Positions 25,805 through 38,022 of a stretch of 64,000 nt of DNA are shown here, piece after piece; positions within the stretch are counted from its first letter, which is position 1; each line of letters begins with the position of its first letter. Position numbers and translations under genes: made by a program. Source of the stretch: Rhopalosiphum padi. Lineage: Eukaryota > Arthropoda > Insecta > Hemiptera > Aphididae. The DNA is taken from positions 22,980,652 to 23,044,651 of the forward strand of contig NC_083597.1 of the NCBI RefSeq assembly GCF_020882245.1, given 5' to 3'. The notes beneath the pieces were generated by a model. The model worked only from the letters and a program-made list of their open reading frames with translations, searched no databases and was not told the origin of the DNA.

Positions 25805-26639
25805 GTGATTATGATTATGATTACTTTTCGTATGCATATTAATTACTTTGAAAGAGCTAATATTTTCTCATTGAAATGTTTAAGGGGCCCTCGTACAATA
25901 TTGTTTAAATAAATTACACTAAAAAAAAAATAATAATAAAGAATTAACTTTTGTTTTCATCTTTATCTATAATAATTATAATGTGTAAAGTTGGAGCATG
26001 TAATATAATATGCCTTAAGCAGTTGATAATAATCTTATTATGGTTAAATAAAATTATATTTGTATTCATTATACTTAACCAATCATGACCGTATGCCAAA
26101 TTGGGTATTCTTATAAAAACCCGGGAACCCAGAGTAATAACTTGCATTTTATAATTTTGTAAATTAAATTAAACGCGATCTACTAGGAGATATTTAAAAA
26201 CCAATGATACCAAATGATAAAGAAAATTATGTTGAATAAAACCGTGCAAATTTTATGGTTGTTAGAAAAACAATTCCATTAAAAAAATTCTTTAACTAGA
26301 AAAAAAATCCCCAGTATAAAAATTAAACAAATAGTTGTTTAGCTTAAAGCATAACTGTGTAAAAATATTAACAAAACATTTTTAAACCTGTAATAATTTA
26401 AAAATATTTTATTCTGAAAGTGACCAGCTCAAAATTATGTAATGGTTGTAGTAGTCGGACAAGTTTTCAAATTTAAATTATTGATAAAAAAAAAAAATCA
26501 TAATCAAAATAGGATAAAAAAAAAAAAAAAATTAATCCATTACAATATGTAAAGTAAACAACAAATACATAGTTATATGGTTAACAACAAAATTCTAAAA
26601 ATAAAATGTAATCTAAAAAAAAGATAGGTAAATGATTAC

Positions 26640-28930
26640 AGCTCTGCTTTGCAATAGATGTTGTGTGGGGTACTGTTATGGATATGTTTAATTTAAATTG
26701 AATTTGATTTTTTGAATTCAATGATATATCTTCATACAAAAATCAATTTTGAGTGAAGACGATCAGAGTGTCAGCCTATTTTATTTCTTTTGATATAGGT
26801 GATATAGCTATTAAAATCATTTATATTACATTTAGACTTTAGTAGATTGATTTAATTTTTTCCGAAACTATTGCATTTATTGTAATATTAGTATTTAATT
26901 ATTTTATTAATATATAATTAAACATTTTATATTAACTTTTAAAAACATCTTTCTATAAATACAATAATAAAGTAAAAATAGATTTTATAGTACCTATAAA
27001 TAAATATTTTAAAATAAATCAAAAAAGTCATTGCATATAGTAAAATTAATAGTAATATAAAATACATAAAAGTTTAAATTCTCATGAATAATGCTTTTAA
27101 ATTATTACAAAATAATTAACATATTTATCGTTTAAATAAGTAATTTCTTTCAAATTGAAACAAAATATGTACAAAAAATAATTGTCTTTATACATTTTTT
27201 GATATTATAGTTTCACTGTTTCAGTGTGATGTTTTAAATGTGATCATTATTTTTTTTACTCAAAGCGGAACACTTAAATTTTAATAGGAAAACTAAAATA
27301 TTTTTTGAGTAAAATGACCACTAGAAATATAATAAAATATAGTACATTTTTATTAGAAAAAAAACATTAATTTTCTATATAAAAATGATAAAACAAAAAC
27401 ACAAACAAATATTATAAATGATTAAATTATTTAGCTAGTTTTTTTTATATTTTTGATCCATAAATCCGAAATAATGACTTCAATTAGGTATTTATTTTCG
27501 TATCATTTTTATCTCTTAACTATACACTATTGCCTATGAGGGTTTACATTGTTTACTCTGTTAACTGTTTACAGTATAAAATGTATATCTATATCAGTAT
27601 ACAGTATAAACATAGGTCCATTAGGTCCGGACTTACGGTTTACCTACCTACATAATGTTTTCAGTTGTGACTTTTTTCTAAGCGGGACATTTTTGAGTTC
27701 TTTGGGAACAGGGGCACATAAAAGCTGAAAAATCGAAAGCGGAACGTATGGTCACGTTAAGTATGAATTACTTATGAAGAATTTGGTATACAATTTTCAA
27801 AACTTAGTACAAAAAGAAAAGTTTTAATGCATTTATAATTACAAAATAGTTTGCTGTTTTTGAGATTTTAACAAAATTCTAACTTTAAATGCATAAATAA
27901 AATTGTTCCTATGTATTTTTAATATACATATAAGAATACATTTTGTGGGATCTTGCATTAAATGTTCAAGAATTTTAACCCATCAATTAATAATTTTTTA
28001 TTGAAAAAAAAAATAAAAAAAATTCATGCCTATAAATAACTCAAAAAGAGTTTAAAAATATTGAAAATGTGATCGTATAATGAAAATGATTATATTTTAA
28101 TGTATACATTGGTGAAATTTTCAAAAAAAATTTTGACAAAAATAGTATATCAAAAAATAGTGGGGTAAAAATAATTATGTAATGGGTGAATATCGAATGT
28201 CGTAAACTTTTTAACTTTAAATACTAATAAAAAATTGATTTGGCTTTTCGTTAGAAGTTTTTTTTTTCATTTATAAGTTGAAGACTAATAAAAACCTTGT
28301 ACTAAAATTTAAAATCTTAAGTATAAAAATAATATTTTTTATGAATTTCTAACTATAAAATAATTTACTAATTTTTACGAGTCTTACAAAATTTCCAAAT
28401 TTAAACAATTATAAAAAAAATATTATGACTATAGAACTTTGATATTTTTTAATTAACAAATTAACAACTTATAGCTACTATACCTATACCTATATAGGTT
28501 TGTATTAAATTTTCAAGCATTTCTACTTTATCTATTTCTCTTAATAAACATTTATATTAAAACAACTTCTTAAGTCTATGTATAGCTCAAAAATAGTAAA
28601 ATATTTTGATAATTTTATCGTAAATAAAAAACGATTAATATTTGGTAAAAGTTTCAAGTACCTATGTACGGTTATTCCTTTTCGAGTTAAATCAAAAAAC
28701 AAAATTAATTTTGTCGAAAATTGGTTTTGCGTAAAAATGAACGGTTTCCTTGATAATTTGTTTGTTTTTATCGATTATATAAATAAGTGCTAGGAATTTT
28801 TAAGCTTGACCTCTCAAATGTACAAACTAGATCCAATTTGGTATCCAAAATCACCCCCATTTTTGAAAATCATAGCTTTTATTGACAACTTTTATAAAAT
28901 CAATACATTCATCACTCTACTCAGAATTTA
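26640..28930. repeat. Degraded relative(s) of the 12,640-13,868 element
   Basis: The region ends with aatcaatacattcatcactc and a tcagaattta, the inverted terminal sequence of the 12,640 element. Inside, a stretch at about 28,600-28,740 (ttggtaaaagtttcaagta, then gcgtaaaaatgaacggttt) parallels the core of that element (ttggtgaaaatttcaagta, gcgtaaaaattcacgtttt). The left side (gctttgcaatagatgttg, tactgttatggatatgttta) resembles the segment at 12,890-12,960. It is non-coding and probably more than one insertion. Confidence 0.55.
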
Positions 28931-29593
28931 AAAAACACAAATTATTGTCTATCCGCTTATTATCAAAAAACAATTATTCAATATATGTATAATTATATAA
29001 AATTTTAATCATAATAAAAATAGAAAAAAAGCAAACATTTGTTAAATTCTTATAATAGCTAAACTTTTGGTTTTCACACCACAGTGAAATTTTAGTTGAA
29101 ACTGTTCAAAAAATTATTTTATTTAGTGTTGATTTTCTATCCATAGTACAAAAATTATGATTCTTATCGATAGTATGAAAAGCTCATATTATATCTTTAA
29201 CTTCAGGTACTTTTAAACCTTTTGATGAAAGGTTGTATTTTTTAAAGATGTAATTATTGTTTATTAACCTACTACTACTAGTACAAGTAGCGTAATCGGC
29301 AGATTTGTGTTTATTAGATTTTATATATTTTTCAGTAACTACTATAACTTACACCTCTATGTAACCTCTAATAATAATATAATTTACGTCAAAAGCCATA
29401 TTCACATGTAAATTCTTAAAATAATATTAATAACATACCTGAACGTTATTCGGATGTCGTAAAACAGTACCTATAACAGATGAATTGCAGGTCGATTGTA
29501 TCGGCTGCATGGTGTATCGACGTTGACAAAGAATAGTAAGCAAGAAAAGGCGATTGAATCTCAATATTGACTTATTGATGTTTTTAAAATAAT

Positions 29594-30220
29594 CAGGTAC
29601 GGATCCAAAGCAAAGATCTGTGGAGGGGGGCAACAATTTTTTTACAACACAAATACAATTACAAAATAATATACTTTATTCTTAATTTAAACATGCCATA
29701 ATAGTATAGGTAATCAATGTAACAAAGCATGTTTTTATAATATATATAGTAGGTGGCATGAGTGCCACCTTGTGTTTAATGAATGTGCTTTGTATCCCAT
29801 GCCCCAAGTTTCCGGGGCATAAAATTATTATAATTATTCCCTTATGGCTTATAGTGATAGTGCCACCTAGTAAAAAATTCTTAAAATATGCCTTGCTGCA
29901 ATGTAATAAATAAATTATTGATTATTTTTTTTTAATATAAAAAGCGACAATGTGAAATTAGATTTTTTTTATTTGTTATTTAATAATATATAATATTTAT
30001 ATATTGAATAACAAAGTCTAAACGTCTTTTTACATTGTCGTTTTTTACAAAACGTAAATTATTAGGTCAATATTTATTTCAACTTCCTTATGTTAATAAT
30101 ATATTAATTATAGACAATATAGTAATATCAGGATCTGAAGAATTATAAAAAAAAATTGGAAAAATAATATGTATGTAGGTGAGCTTGTCGCCTAATCCCC
30201 CCCCCCTGAATCCATCCCTG
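29594..30220. mobile_element. hAT-like MITE with perfect 8 bp TSD
   Basis: The left end caggtacggatcc and right end gaatccatccctg are imperfect inverted repeats. The flanks are identical 8-mers aaaataat (29586-29593 and 30221-30228). Near each end is a G- or C-tract (ggaggggggc; a run of ten C). The 627 bp interior is AT-rich, with a small palindrome aggtggcatgagtgccacct near 29,750, and is non-coding. Confidence 0.75.
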
Positions 30221-31725
30221 AAAATAATAATAATATTATGTAATATAAAGTATAAACTGAAAACATTTTTATCTACTTTACATCTATCAAAGTCGGATTA
30301 ATCGAATTATAATATCACCCAATTTTAATTGAAGTTTTATAGAGTTATTTATTATAAGATGAAAATTCAGGCAATTTTAATTTAATAGCTGTATTAAATA
30401 ATGCATATTTGCTTGAAGGTTTTAGATTTTATTAATACATTATAAATATGTTACTAATCGCTATGTGATACCTTTATTGCAATAAATTACAATTGTATAA
30501 AAATCAGAGGTGTTTATTATTTAAAATTGTGTATATTTTAATAAAGTACCTAGCTACTTAGGAAAAACACTACTAATTCTTATGTATAATAATTTATTTT
30601 TTTGTACCATTATAACTATGTATTTTATTTTATTACTAAAAATTAAAATTATTAACTATCATTAAGAAAATAAGAAAGTATAAAATTTAATTCATTTTTA
30701 TAGAATTATAGATTATATAGTTGATTTACGATTAATGCAATATTTTTCTTGTCTCTTAAACACTGACTACTGTAAGAAATTATTTTTAACCCTCTTATAA
30801 GATTTGAATTATTTAGACTCGGCTGTTGTATTTTTAATATATACTTTTTAATTTAAAAGCATCTATGTCCGTTACACGTTGTGGCACAAAACGATATTTT
30901 TACCTAGGATTTGGGAGAACGATTGGGAACACGTTTATAGATACATTTTTCGAGATACCAAAAGTGAATACGTTTGGGTACATCGTACATCTTATTTTTT
31001 TAAATAATACCACGAAACCCTGATTATCCGTCAACTTCTATTAAACTCCACCCACTATCTTAATAATATCGTAAATTATTAATAGAATATTGCACGTAAT
31101 ATGGGTATACTTATACATAATATACTTGTAGAAAAATAAGAAACTTATCTATGATAAAAGATCGGCATTCATAAAAACGAATTAAAGTAGGAGGGTAACA
31201 AATTTTTTCAAATTATTTTAATTGATCATCATATATACTAATACGTACAATATTAAAATTGTTATAGTTATAATAATTATGAATATAAAAATGAATTGTT
31301 TCTTTTATACATATAATTCAATTATCCTCTACTCCACTCCCTTGGTCTCATTTGGTTTACTATACCATGTTTGGCCCGGTTATGGTACCGATCCACTAAC
31401 GTTTAGCTACACATTTTTTGCTATTTTACCTCTTAGAGCTGATATTAGTGTTACCATTGATTATAAATAGACTATTTATAATCAATGGTGTTACCCAGGA
31501 GACATATTAACGAAGCAATACAGAGATTTTTTATCATTAAATATTGTATTATATCATTTGGTTAAAAAAATCTAAATCTATTAAAATCTTATTTTATTTA
31601 TTATTAAATTGTATTTTTTTTCTATTTATATCTGAATCTTCTTTTCTACTACAAGATAAGAATATTACAAATGTCTTTAAAACAGTTTCTTCTTGAATTT
31701 TCATCAAGATATTATTGATTATAAT

Positions 31726-32249
31726 CAGTGCTCAGGACTATAAGCATTTGCTTGTTTTTATGGATTAGCTTAAAATGTAGCAGAGTGCTATGGAAGAGTA
31801 TGTCATGTTAAAACACGTTCAATTATGAAATGTGAAGTGCTTTTTTCAACGATTATTTAAAAATACGCTTATTTCCAGTTTTTCTGATTATTTTTGTTTT
31901 TTTACTTTTTATGGTTTTTCGGAAAATCTATAAAGAATAATGCAAAATGTTTCAAAAGTGAAGTTTGATTTATAAAGATTTTTTTTTTTGATTTTTTACT
32001 TAGAAAAGTTTCCTAATCATGTTGTTTCAATATTTTTTGTAGCCTTTAATTATATTATTTTTAGCATAGTTACAAATTATGTCTAGTACCTACTTTATCA
32101 TGTAAAAAGAAAGTTTTTTTTTTATATTAAATATTTTTGTTCAAATTTAAGTTTTTTAAATGTTTATTTGAGTGCTTATAATGATGTTTTTAAGTCCTTT
32201 TTTAAGCGCTTATTTTAAAGACTTTAAGTGCTATAAGTCCTGAGCCCTG
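31726..32249. mobile_element. hAT-like MITE with perfect 8 bp TSD
   Basis: The inverted ends are cagtgctcaggactataagc on the left and gctataagtcctgagccctg on the right, 18 of 20 matching. The flanks are identical 8-mers attataat (31718-31725 and 32250-32257). The 524 bp interior has no ORF. The end sequence shares an AGGACT core with the elements at 25,073 and 55,470, which suggests related hAT families. Confidence 0.85.
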
Positions 32250-32344
32250 ATTATAATAAAACAATTTGTATGGATTGTATAAAACGGATTATTAAAGTAT
32301 CGATGAAATACTTCAGGCCCATTTGTAGTCCAAAGATCAGATGA

Positions 32345-32625
32345 CTAACTTTCTGCCCCCAAATACGGCGGAAAAAAACTATTTTCATCGAAGAAAGTCT
32401 CTAAAATATAATCCCTAAATGTTACAACTGCGTGAAGCGCATTTGTCATTAAAGCATTTAGAATTACAAAACCATCGCTTACCTCATTAGGCGATAAACA
32501 ACTATAATCAAAAAAACTTTGAAGCCATTTGTATACATCGATTTTTCTATGTACTGCGTATAATTCTTTGTCACTTTTTAATCTACAAAACCAAGATTTA
32601 TTAAAAACGACAACCTAATATAAAA
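32345..32625 (-). pseudogene. Transposase-like C-terminal fragment, possibly MULE-type
   Basis: Read on the minus strand from about 32,615, an open stretch encodes SWFCRLKSDKELYAVHR, then YSCLSPNEVSDGFVIL, DYILETFFDENSFFPPYL and a stop near 32,350. I recall similar tails (a pattern ending in a FPP motif) in MULE-like transposon proteins of aphids, but that is memory, not a search. No start or catalytic domain is visible. It is most likely a transposon remnant. Confidence 0.35.
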
Positions 32626-33269
32626 CAGTTTTCAGAAACTTCTAATCAAATGAGCCGGTTTCCTAAAGTCTGAATAGATCTTTAGTACTTAAATGTGTGT
32701 AAAGGTTTTTCATGGAAATGAAAACATAATTGTTTTATTATGGAGTATTTGTCTTTTAAGTTTATTTGGTTTCGTATTTAAATCTGCAGTTGCTTTCTTT
32801 TTTAATACTGACATTATGTTTTGTTTTATAAATTTGTAAATTTGTAATGATGGTTGCCAGGACCGAATTAGTCTGGCGAGCTACCGACCGAGTAACACTC
32901 AGTAGGCCGCTCAAAATATGGGCCGGTTTTGAGTGTTTGGGTTGTATTTTTATTTTTATTTTTGTGATAAATTACTACAAAAGTACAAAAATTGGTAGAA
33001 AATTTATTAATTTATTTGAATTATTTAAACTGTACAGTGGCTGCAGTAGCTGTAATCAAACGTTAGAAATTGTAAAACTAGGTAAGCCGATGTCTTGCCA
33101 ATCAGGCGCTGCTGGTTTCTTTTTAAGTAGCATCATGATTGTGGTCGAAATTGCGAATTTTAAATTATGAGATATTTTTGCTATGTGTTCTTTATAGTTA
33201 TGTTTAGTACAAGAAAAAATGTTGCTGTTTTTATTCATTCTAAATACACTTAATTTAAAACTGTCGATA

Positions 33270-35830
33270 ATAACGAACTTTTTACCACGACGAGTTACAA
33301 AAACTTTTGTCTTTTAATATGATTCATGATTGATGATTCGTAGTAGGTACTCATTAGTAGTACTAGTCTAGTACTCGTACTGTTCAGAAAAACGAATCAA
33401 AGTTACACTGTCACACTAGGTGAATAAAGAAATTTATACAGATGTATATTTATATATATATATTGATGCAGGTGTAATAAAGATAATAGTCGATAACAGT
33501 ACGTGTACGTATTACCATTACGTATATATTCGTATAGTCGCGTATGCTACGATAATAACCATATAATAATCAAAATAATATAATTGATATTAATTGATTT
33601 GGAGATAAACTATCGAGTTATAAATGAATATTGTAGATCATGCGTTTATTATGTGTACCCAAAAAAATTATAAAACACCTATTCTATGTGCCCAAACGTG
33701 TTGGCTTTTGGGTTAATGTGCCCAAACGTTCAGCGCCTATATGGCTATATATATATACATGTCCAAATCATTAATATAAAATATTTGTGTTCAATTAAAA
33801 TCCGATCAAAAAATAATTAACGTGCATTTATAGATGTGGCTTATTAGCCCGGCAGCTTTTGTTCGTGTATAACATTGGCCATTGGCAATTGACAAGAATT
33901 GAAGATCGCGTAATAATTATTATGGTATGATTGGTATGAATATACTATGATGTAAAAAAGTAAAAAAACAACATACCCTAATAAATAAATATAGGTACCT
34001 ACATACCTAGTTAATTGTTGGCATCATCACATTATCACAATCACTAAGAAATATGCATACTTAAAATGGTTAAATGTTTTAACTCATAACCAATAAATGA
34101 TATAAATAATCCTTAATATAAATAGGTATATTATTATGCTATAAGGATTGTGAATTATGATTTGTGATTGATTACCTACTGATATTATTAACATAAACGA
34201 GTATTAAATATTATTAAAAATGATGATATTAAGATTGATTGGTCTATGATCTATGTCGTAGAAACTAGAAAATCATATTATATGCTAAAAAATATTGTTA
34301 ACTTTAATTTATGAGTTAGGTATGACTTAAGTTTATAACATTAATACCCACGTAATTACTAAAAAAATATATTATTTATTAGTAAGTATTTATAATTTAT
34401 TAATTATTTTACTGGTACCTCGTAGGTACCTAGGTACTAACTTATCAGTTATCTATAGAATTATAGCTACGTGCTTACATAAAATAAAGTAATAAAGACC
34501 CTGGATCCAGTAAAATAAAGCTGCATCTGAATTGCATACCATTTCCCATGTACATAAATGCACTGTATAATTTTACTTATCATATTATTTATACAAGTAT
34601 TGTATAAAATTGTATTTAAACATCATTGTGTAATTCTAATTATTTACATTTTATTTTTTCTTTCCCACTTTTGCAGACTTAGGAGTTAGGGCTGACAGTA
34701 GAAATTTAATTGTTTACTGATATGCTGATATGGTTAAAAATATTATATATTTTAATTTCATATTAAAATTATAAATGTTTTCATTTTAAAATTAGGTATT
34801 AAACAATTTTATTATAGTTCATTATTTTAGTAAAATTATATACATTATACTTAGTATAATATAATAATACATAGAGTTATAATATCGTCTACCTCTACGT
34901 TATGGCATTTTAATTTATAATATTATATTTACTATTTGATTATATAATTATTTATTTTATTATCAGCAATACCATGTAACTAACTTTTTATAAATATTAT
35001 TTTACTAAATTTTTTATTTTTGAAATTGCGTCATTGCTGTACTTATAAATTCTTCTTTGTTTAATATTTTCCTACGTCTATAATTTGAATTTAAACTACG
35101 CATTTTTACATATACATATGTCATATATATTAGGACTTAAATAGTAAAACATTCTATTCAGTTTGAAAAATTGAATTGAATATTCATAATCAATGATTTA
35201 AGGTTTCAAAACGAAATCTATTTATCTATACTATATATATTCGTAGAAAAAAATCTTATGAATGTTTTAATAAAATATTACACATCATGTAATTCGGGTA
35301 GCCCCTCTAAGACATAGGCTCCGTCGTACCCACTGTGATCAATTATTTATTCAAAATATTAAACCGTGATTTATAATCTCTAAGGTTTTATTGTAAGAAT
35401 TAAAGTTCAATATCTTTGTATATATTAATAATAATAATTTGTCTATTCAGAGGAGTATAATATGTACAACATTGTAAACATTTTAACTGCGAGCTATTTT
35501 AATTAGTTAGGCATAGGTACTTTAATATATTGTTGATAAATGATAATGAATTAATGAACAATATTAATAACGAGATCTTTCGTGGATACGCGAAATTAGA
35601 ATAATAATTTTTTTTAGAATTTTGAAAACATCAATGTGTGTGAAAATGGCTATATATTTTGATATATTGACATGGTCGACGAGTGTCACGGTTTTTTATA
35701 GTGGTTACTGGTTAGTCTTGTTAGTGTTGGAGCTGTTAGTAGTGAATGGTGAGTGGTGATGATTACTGAATACTGACTAACAAATGCTGAATGTTGAATA
35801 ATAAAATGATGTCTGAGGATTGAAGAGTTA
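33270..35830. other. Gene-free stretch upstream of FBXL6
   Basis: AT-rich sequence with no exon I can support. It contains a duplicated gtgcccaaacgt motif near 33,690-33,730 and a near-palindromic run of gtact/agtac units at about 33,345-33,380. The gene desert from 24,656 onward otherwise holds only the elements listed separately. Confidence 0.5.
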
Positions 35831-36318
35831 AAAAGCGTCTACGGCGGTGGTTCGTTTGACGGTGTGGCCAGCAGCCGGAAAACGTGTTGGCGACACTGCA
35901 ATGGAAAGTTTATTTTTAAGCCAATCATATGAGCGTTTCGTTTTGACAATAGCCCATTAGTTTGTTTCTTACTGCCGTCGACCGAAGGTCAGTGGATGTT
36001 CGTCCGCACACCGTAGCAGTATAGATCTGTGTTCTGGTACGCGTTTCGCGATAATTGTTGCTCCCGTGGTGTCCGTCGTTACCGTGTATCCCCCGTTCTG
36101 CCGATGACGTCCATTGCAGCCGGTCTTCGACCATTTGCGTTTCACACGCGCCTAAACAGGACCGTCGTTAACGCGTCACGTTAGATCGATATACGGCGTT
36201 ACGAGAGCGACCGCCGCCGCAGTACACGGCCGTCGCAGTCGCCGCCACCTCCTTCACCTGTACATGATCGTACCAAAAACTTGTGACAAGGAGCGCACAC
36301 TGCGTGTGCCGATTATCG
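35830..36318 (+). promoter_or_regulatory. GC-rich 5' region and probable non-coding first exon of FBXL6
   Basis: Base composition rises sharply here, with many CpG dinucleotides, in contrast to the AT-rich surroundings; this marks a promoter/5' UTR. A strong donor CG|GTGAGT lies at 36318/36319, fitting a non-coding first exon spliced to the acceptor ttttcag at 37905. Within this exon an ATG at 36264 stays open to the donor and meets a stop just after the splice, so it would be a second short upstream ORF. The transcription start is unknown. Confidence 0.5.
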
Positions 36319-36590
36319 GTGAGTAGTACAACGATGTTTTTTGAGGTGCCGTTGGTGTTCTTTTTCCAGATACTTTAAAAGGGGCACACGTATGACGACA
36401 GGGCGCCAGCTATCGTCGCGTACGTCGTCAACGTCAACGGGCTACAAGTCATAACGAACCGAGCTCAGACGTTAATTCGATGACCCAGTTTATGTCATAG
36501 TTAGGCCCGTTGCGCGAGCCGTCGGGAAATCCAATATTATAGTTCAGTCGTGAGATATTATCATGTCCTAAATACGCTGTATGCGTATTT

Positions 36591-36619
36591 GTGTGTGTGT
36601 GTGTTTGTGTGTGTGTGTG
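36591..36619. repeat. GT microsatellite
   Basis: An imperfect GT dinucleotide run with one interruption, inside the presumed first intron of FBXL6. Confidence 0.85.
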
Positions 36620-37950
36620 AGTGTATATAATTGTTATACTGTATTACTGGCCCGTGATAACAGCCACGGACAGGAAAGTGAGTGATAACGTGGTATAGGT
36701 GGCCCGCCACGGTTGCCGTCGACCGTCGTAGTCGTATACTTACGGCGTATTATTACGAGTTAACGACCCCTTGGCTAGGGTATCCGTTGATTCATGACTA
36801 CTGAGGTTTATGTTTCTATTCTCACATCTATTTCCGTCTTCCGAACCGTATTTTCTTCGGATATCCTGTCTACTCGCACCGCCGTCTCATCGATATAATC
36901 GCGCGATTGATGATATCTCTAAGGAATTGGGTTTCTTCCCTCTCCTTTCCCATGCATCCCCTCCGCAATCAATATTTAATATAATATTAGTATAAATAAC
37001 ATAAAAGTATTGTCAAAAATGTGTGTGTGTATGGGGGGGGGGCATTTAAATTTAACTGAGAACATCAAGTTATGCTACATATTTATAATATTATTATAAT
37101 AACTTGCTTTTTAACTGCATTTATCATTTTGTGTGCTTGCCGTTACTACTAAGTTTATTTTTTCACCTACATGTTTTAAATTAAACTTCTTTAAGATACA
37201 CCTCTCCTAATGTTTTTCTTCAGTTTTCACATTCTGTAAGATTTTCTTATCATATTAGTAAAAGACTGGCAGCTGTACTAAAAAGATGTATTTTATTACT
37301 GTTTATTGTTTCTTTTTATGGACACAAATAGAAATACCCAAAGATCTGCACTCTGTCATTGTAATAGTAAATTGTGTTCGGCTTCATTTTACTGCTAACA
37401 GTGATATGTGCAGACCTTAAACATTTAGATCATCATATTGATTTTGACAATTATGTTTAATATCACTGTGTACTATTTAAGTCAGTTTCCATTATGGATA
37501 TAGGTGCATTAACTCTCTATTTACCTATATTAGGTTTGGACAATTATACAAATGATTTTATTTGAAGTAGATTCTGGGGTTTAGAATTACTTTTAAATAA
37601 ATATTATATAGTAGATAATAAATGTATATATTAAAATATTTTGTCAAATTGTTGGTACCTGTTATTAAAAAAGTTAATATTTCTTATTAGCAGGCGATTT
37701 TTAAAGTTTCTAAGGTGTCTGCTATAAGGATATTTTCATTATGTTATTTAACTTATTTTTAATATACTTAAACCTCGATTTAAACTAATACCAAATTCTT
37801 AAGTGTACCTAACATTTTATTAGTTTTGTATAATATTAATTCATATATTGATTATTTATTTTTAGGGTTTTGATATTAATATGCTTATTATATTTTATTT
37901 TTCAGGAATTTAGCCTCAAATATAGCAGGCCTATTACATCATTTTCCTGA

Positions 37951-38022
37951 ATGATTCTTTGCTTAATGGATCAACGAGGTTTTGTGGATTTATTTCCCAT
38001 AGTTTTATATGTAAATGGATAA
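37951..38022 (+). promoter_or_regulatory. Upstream ORF overlapping the FBXL6 start codon
   Basis: An ATG at 37951 opens a 23-codon reading frame that stops at 38020-38022, in the +1 frame relative to the main ORF and overlapping its ATG at 38015 by 8 nt. A second in-frame ATG lies at 37966. The uORF sits in the same exon as the main start (exon begins at 37906), so it must be present in any mRNA using that acceptor. Overlapping uORFs generally lower translation of the main ORF; that effect here is inference. Confidence 0.6.

Noticed and set aside
32847..33170. 107-codon open frame with CxxC pairs
   Set aside because: No recognised domain, no splice partner, and it lies among transposon debris; kept only as a note beside the 32,345-32,625 fragment.
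36810..36995. 61-codon open frame downstream of the FBXL6 GC-rich region
   Set aside because: It falls after the strong donor at 36,318, inside the presumed first intron, and has no similarity I know.
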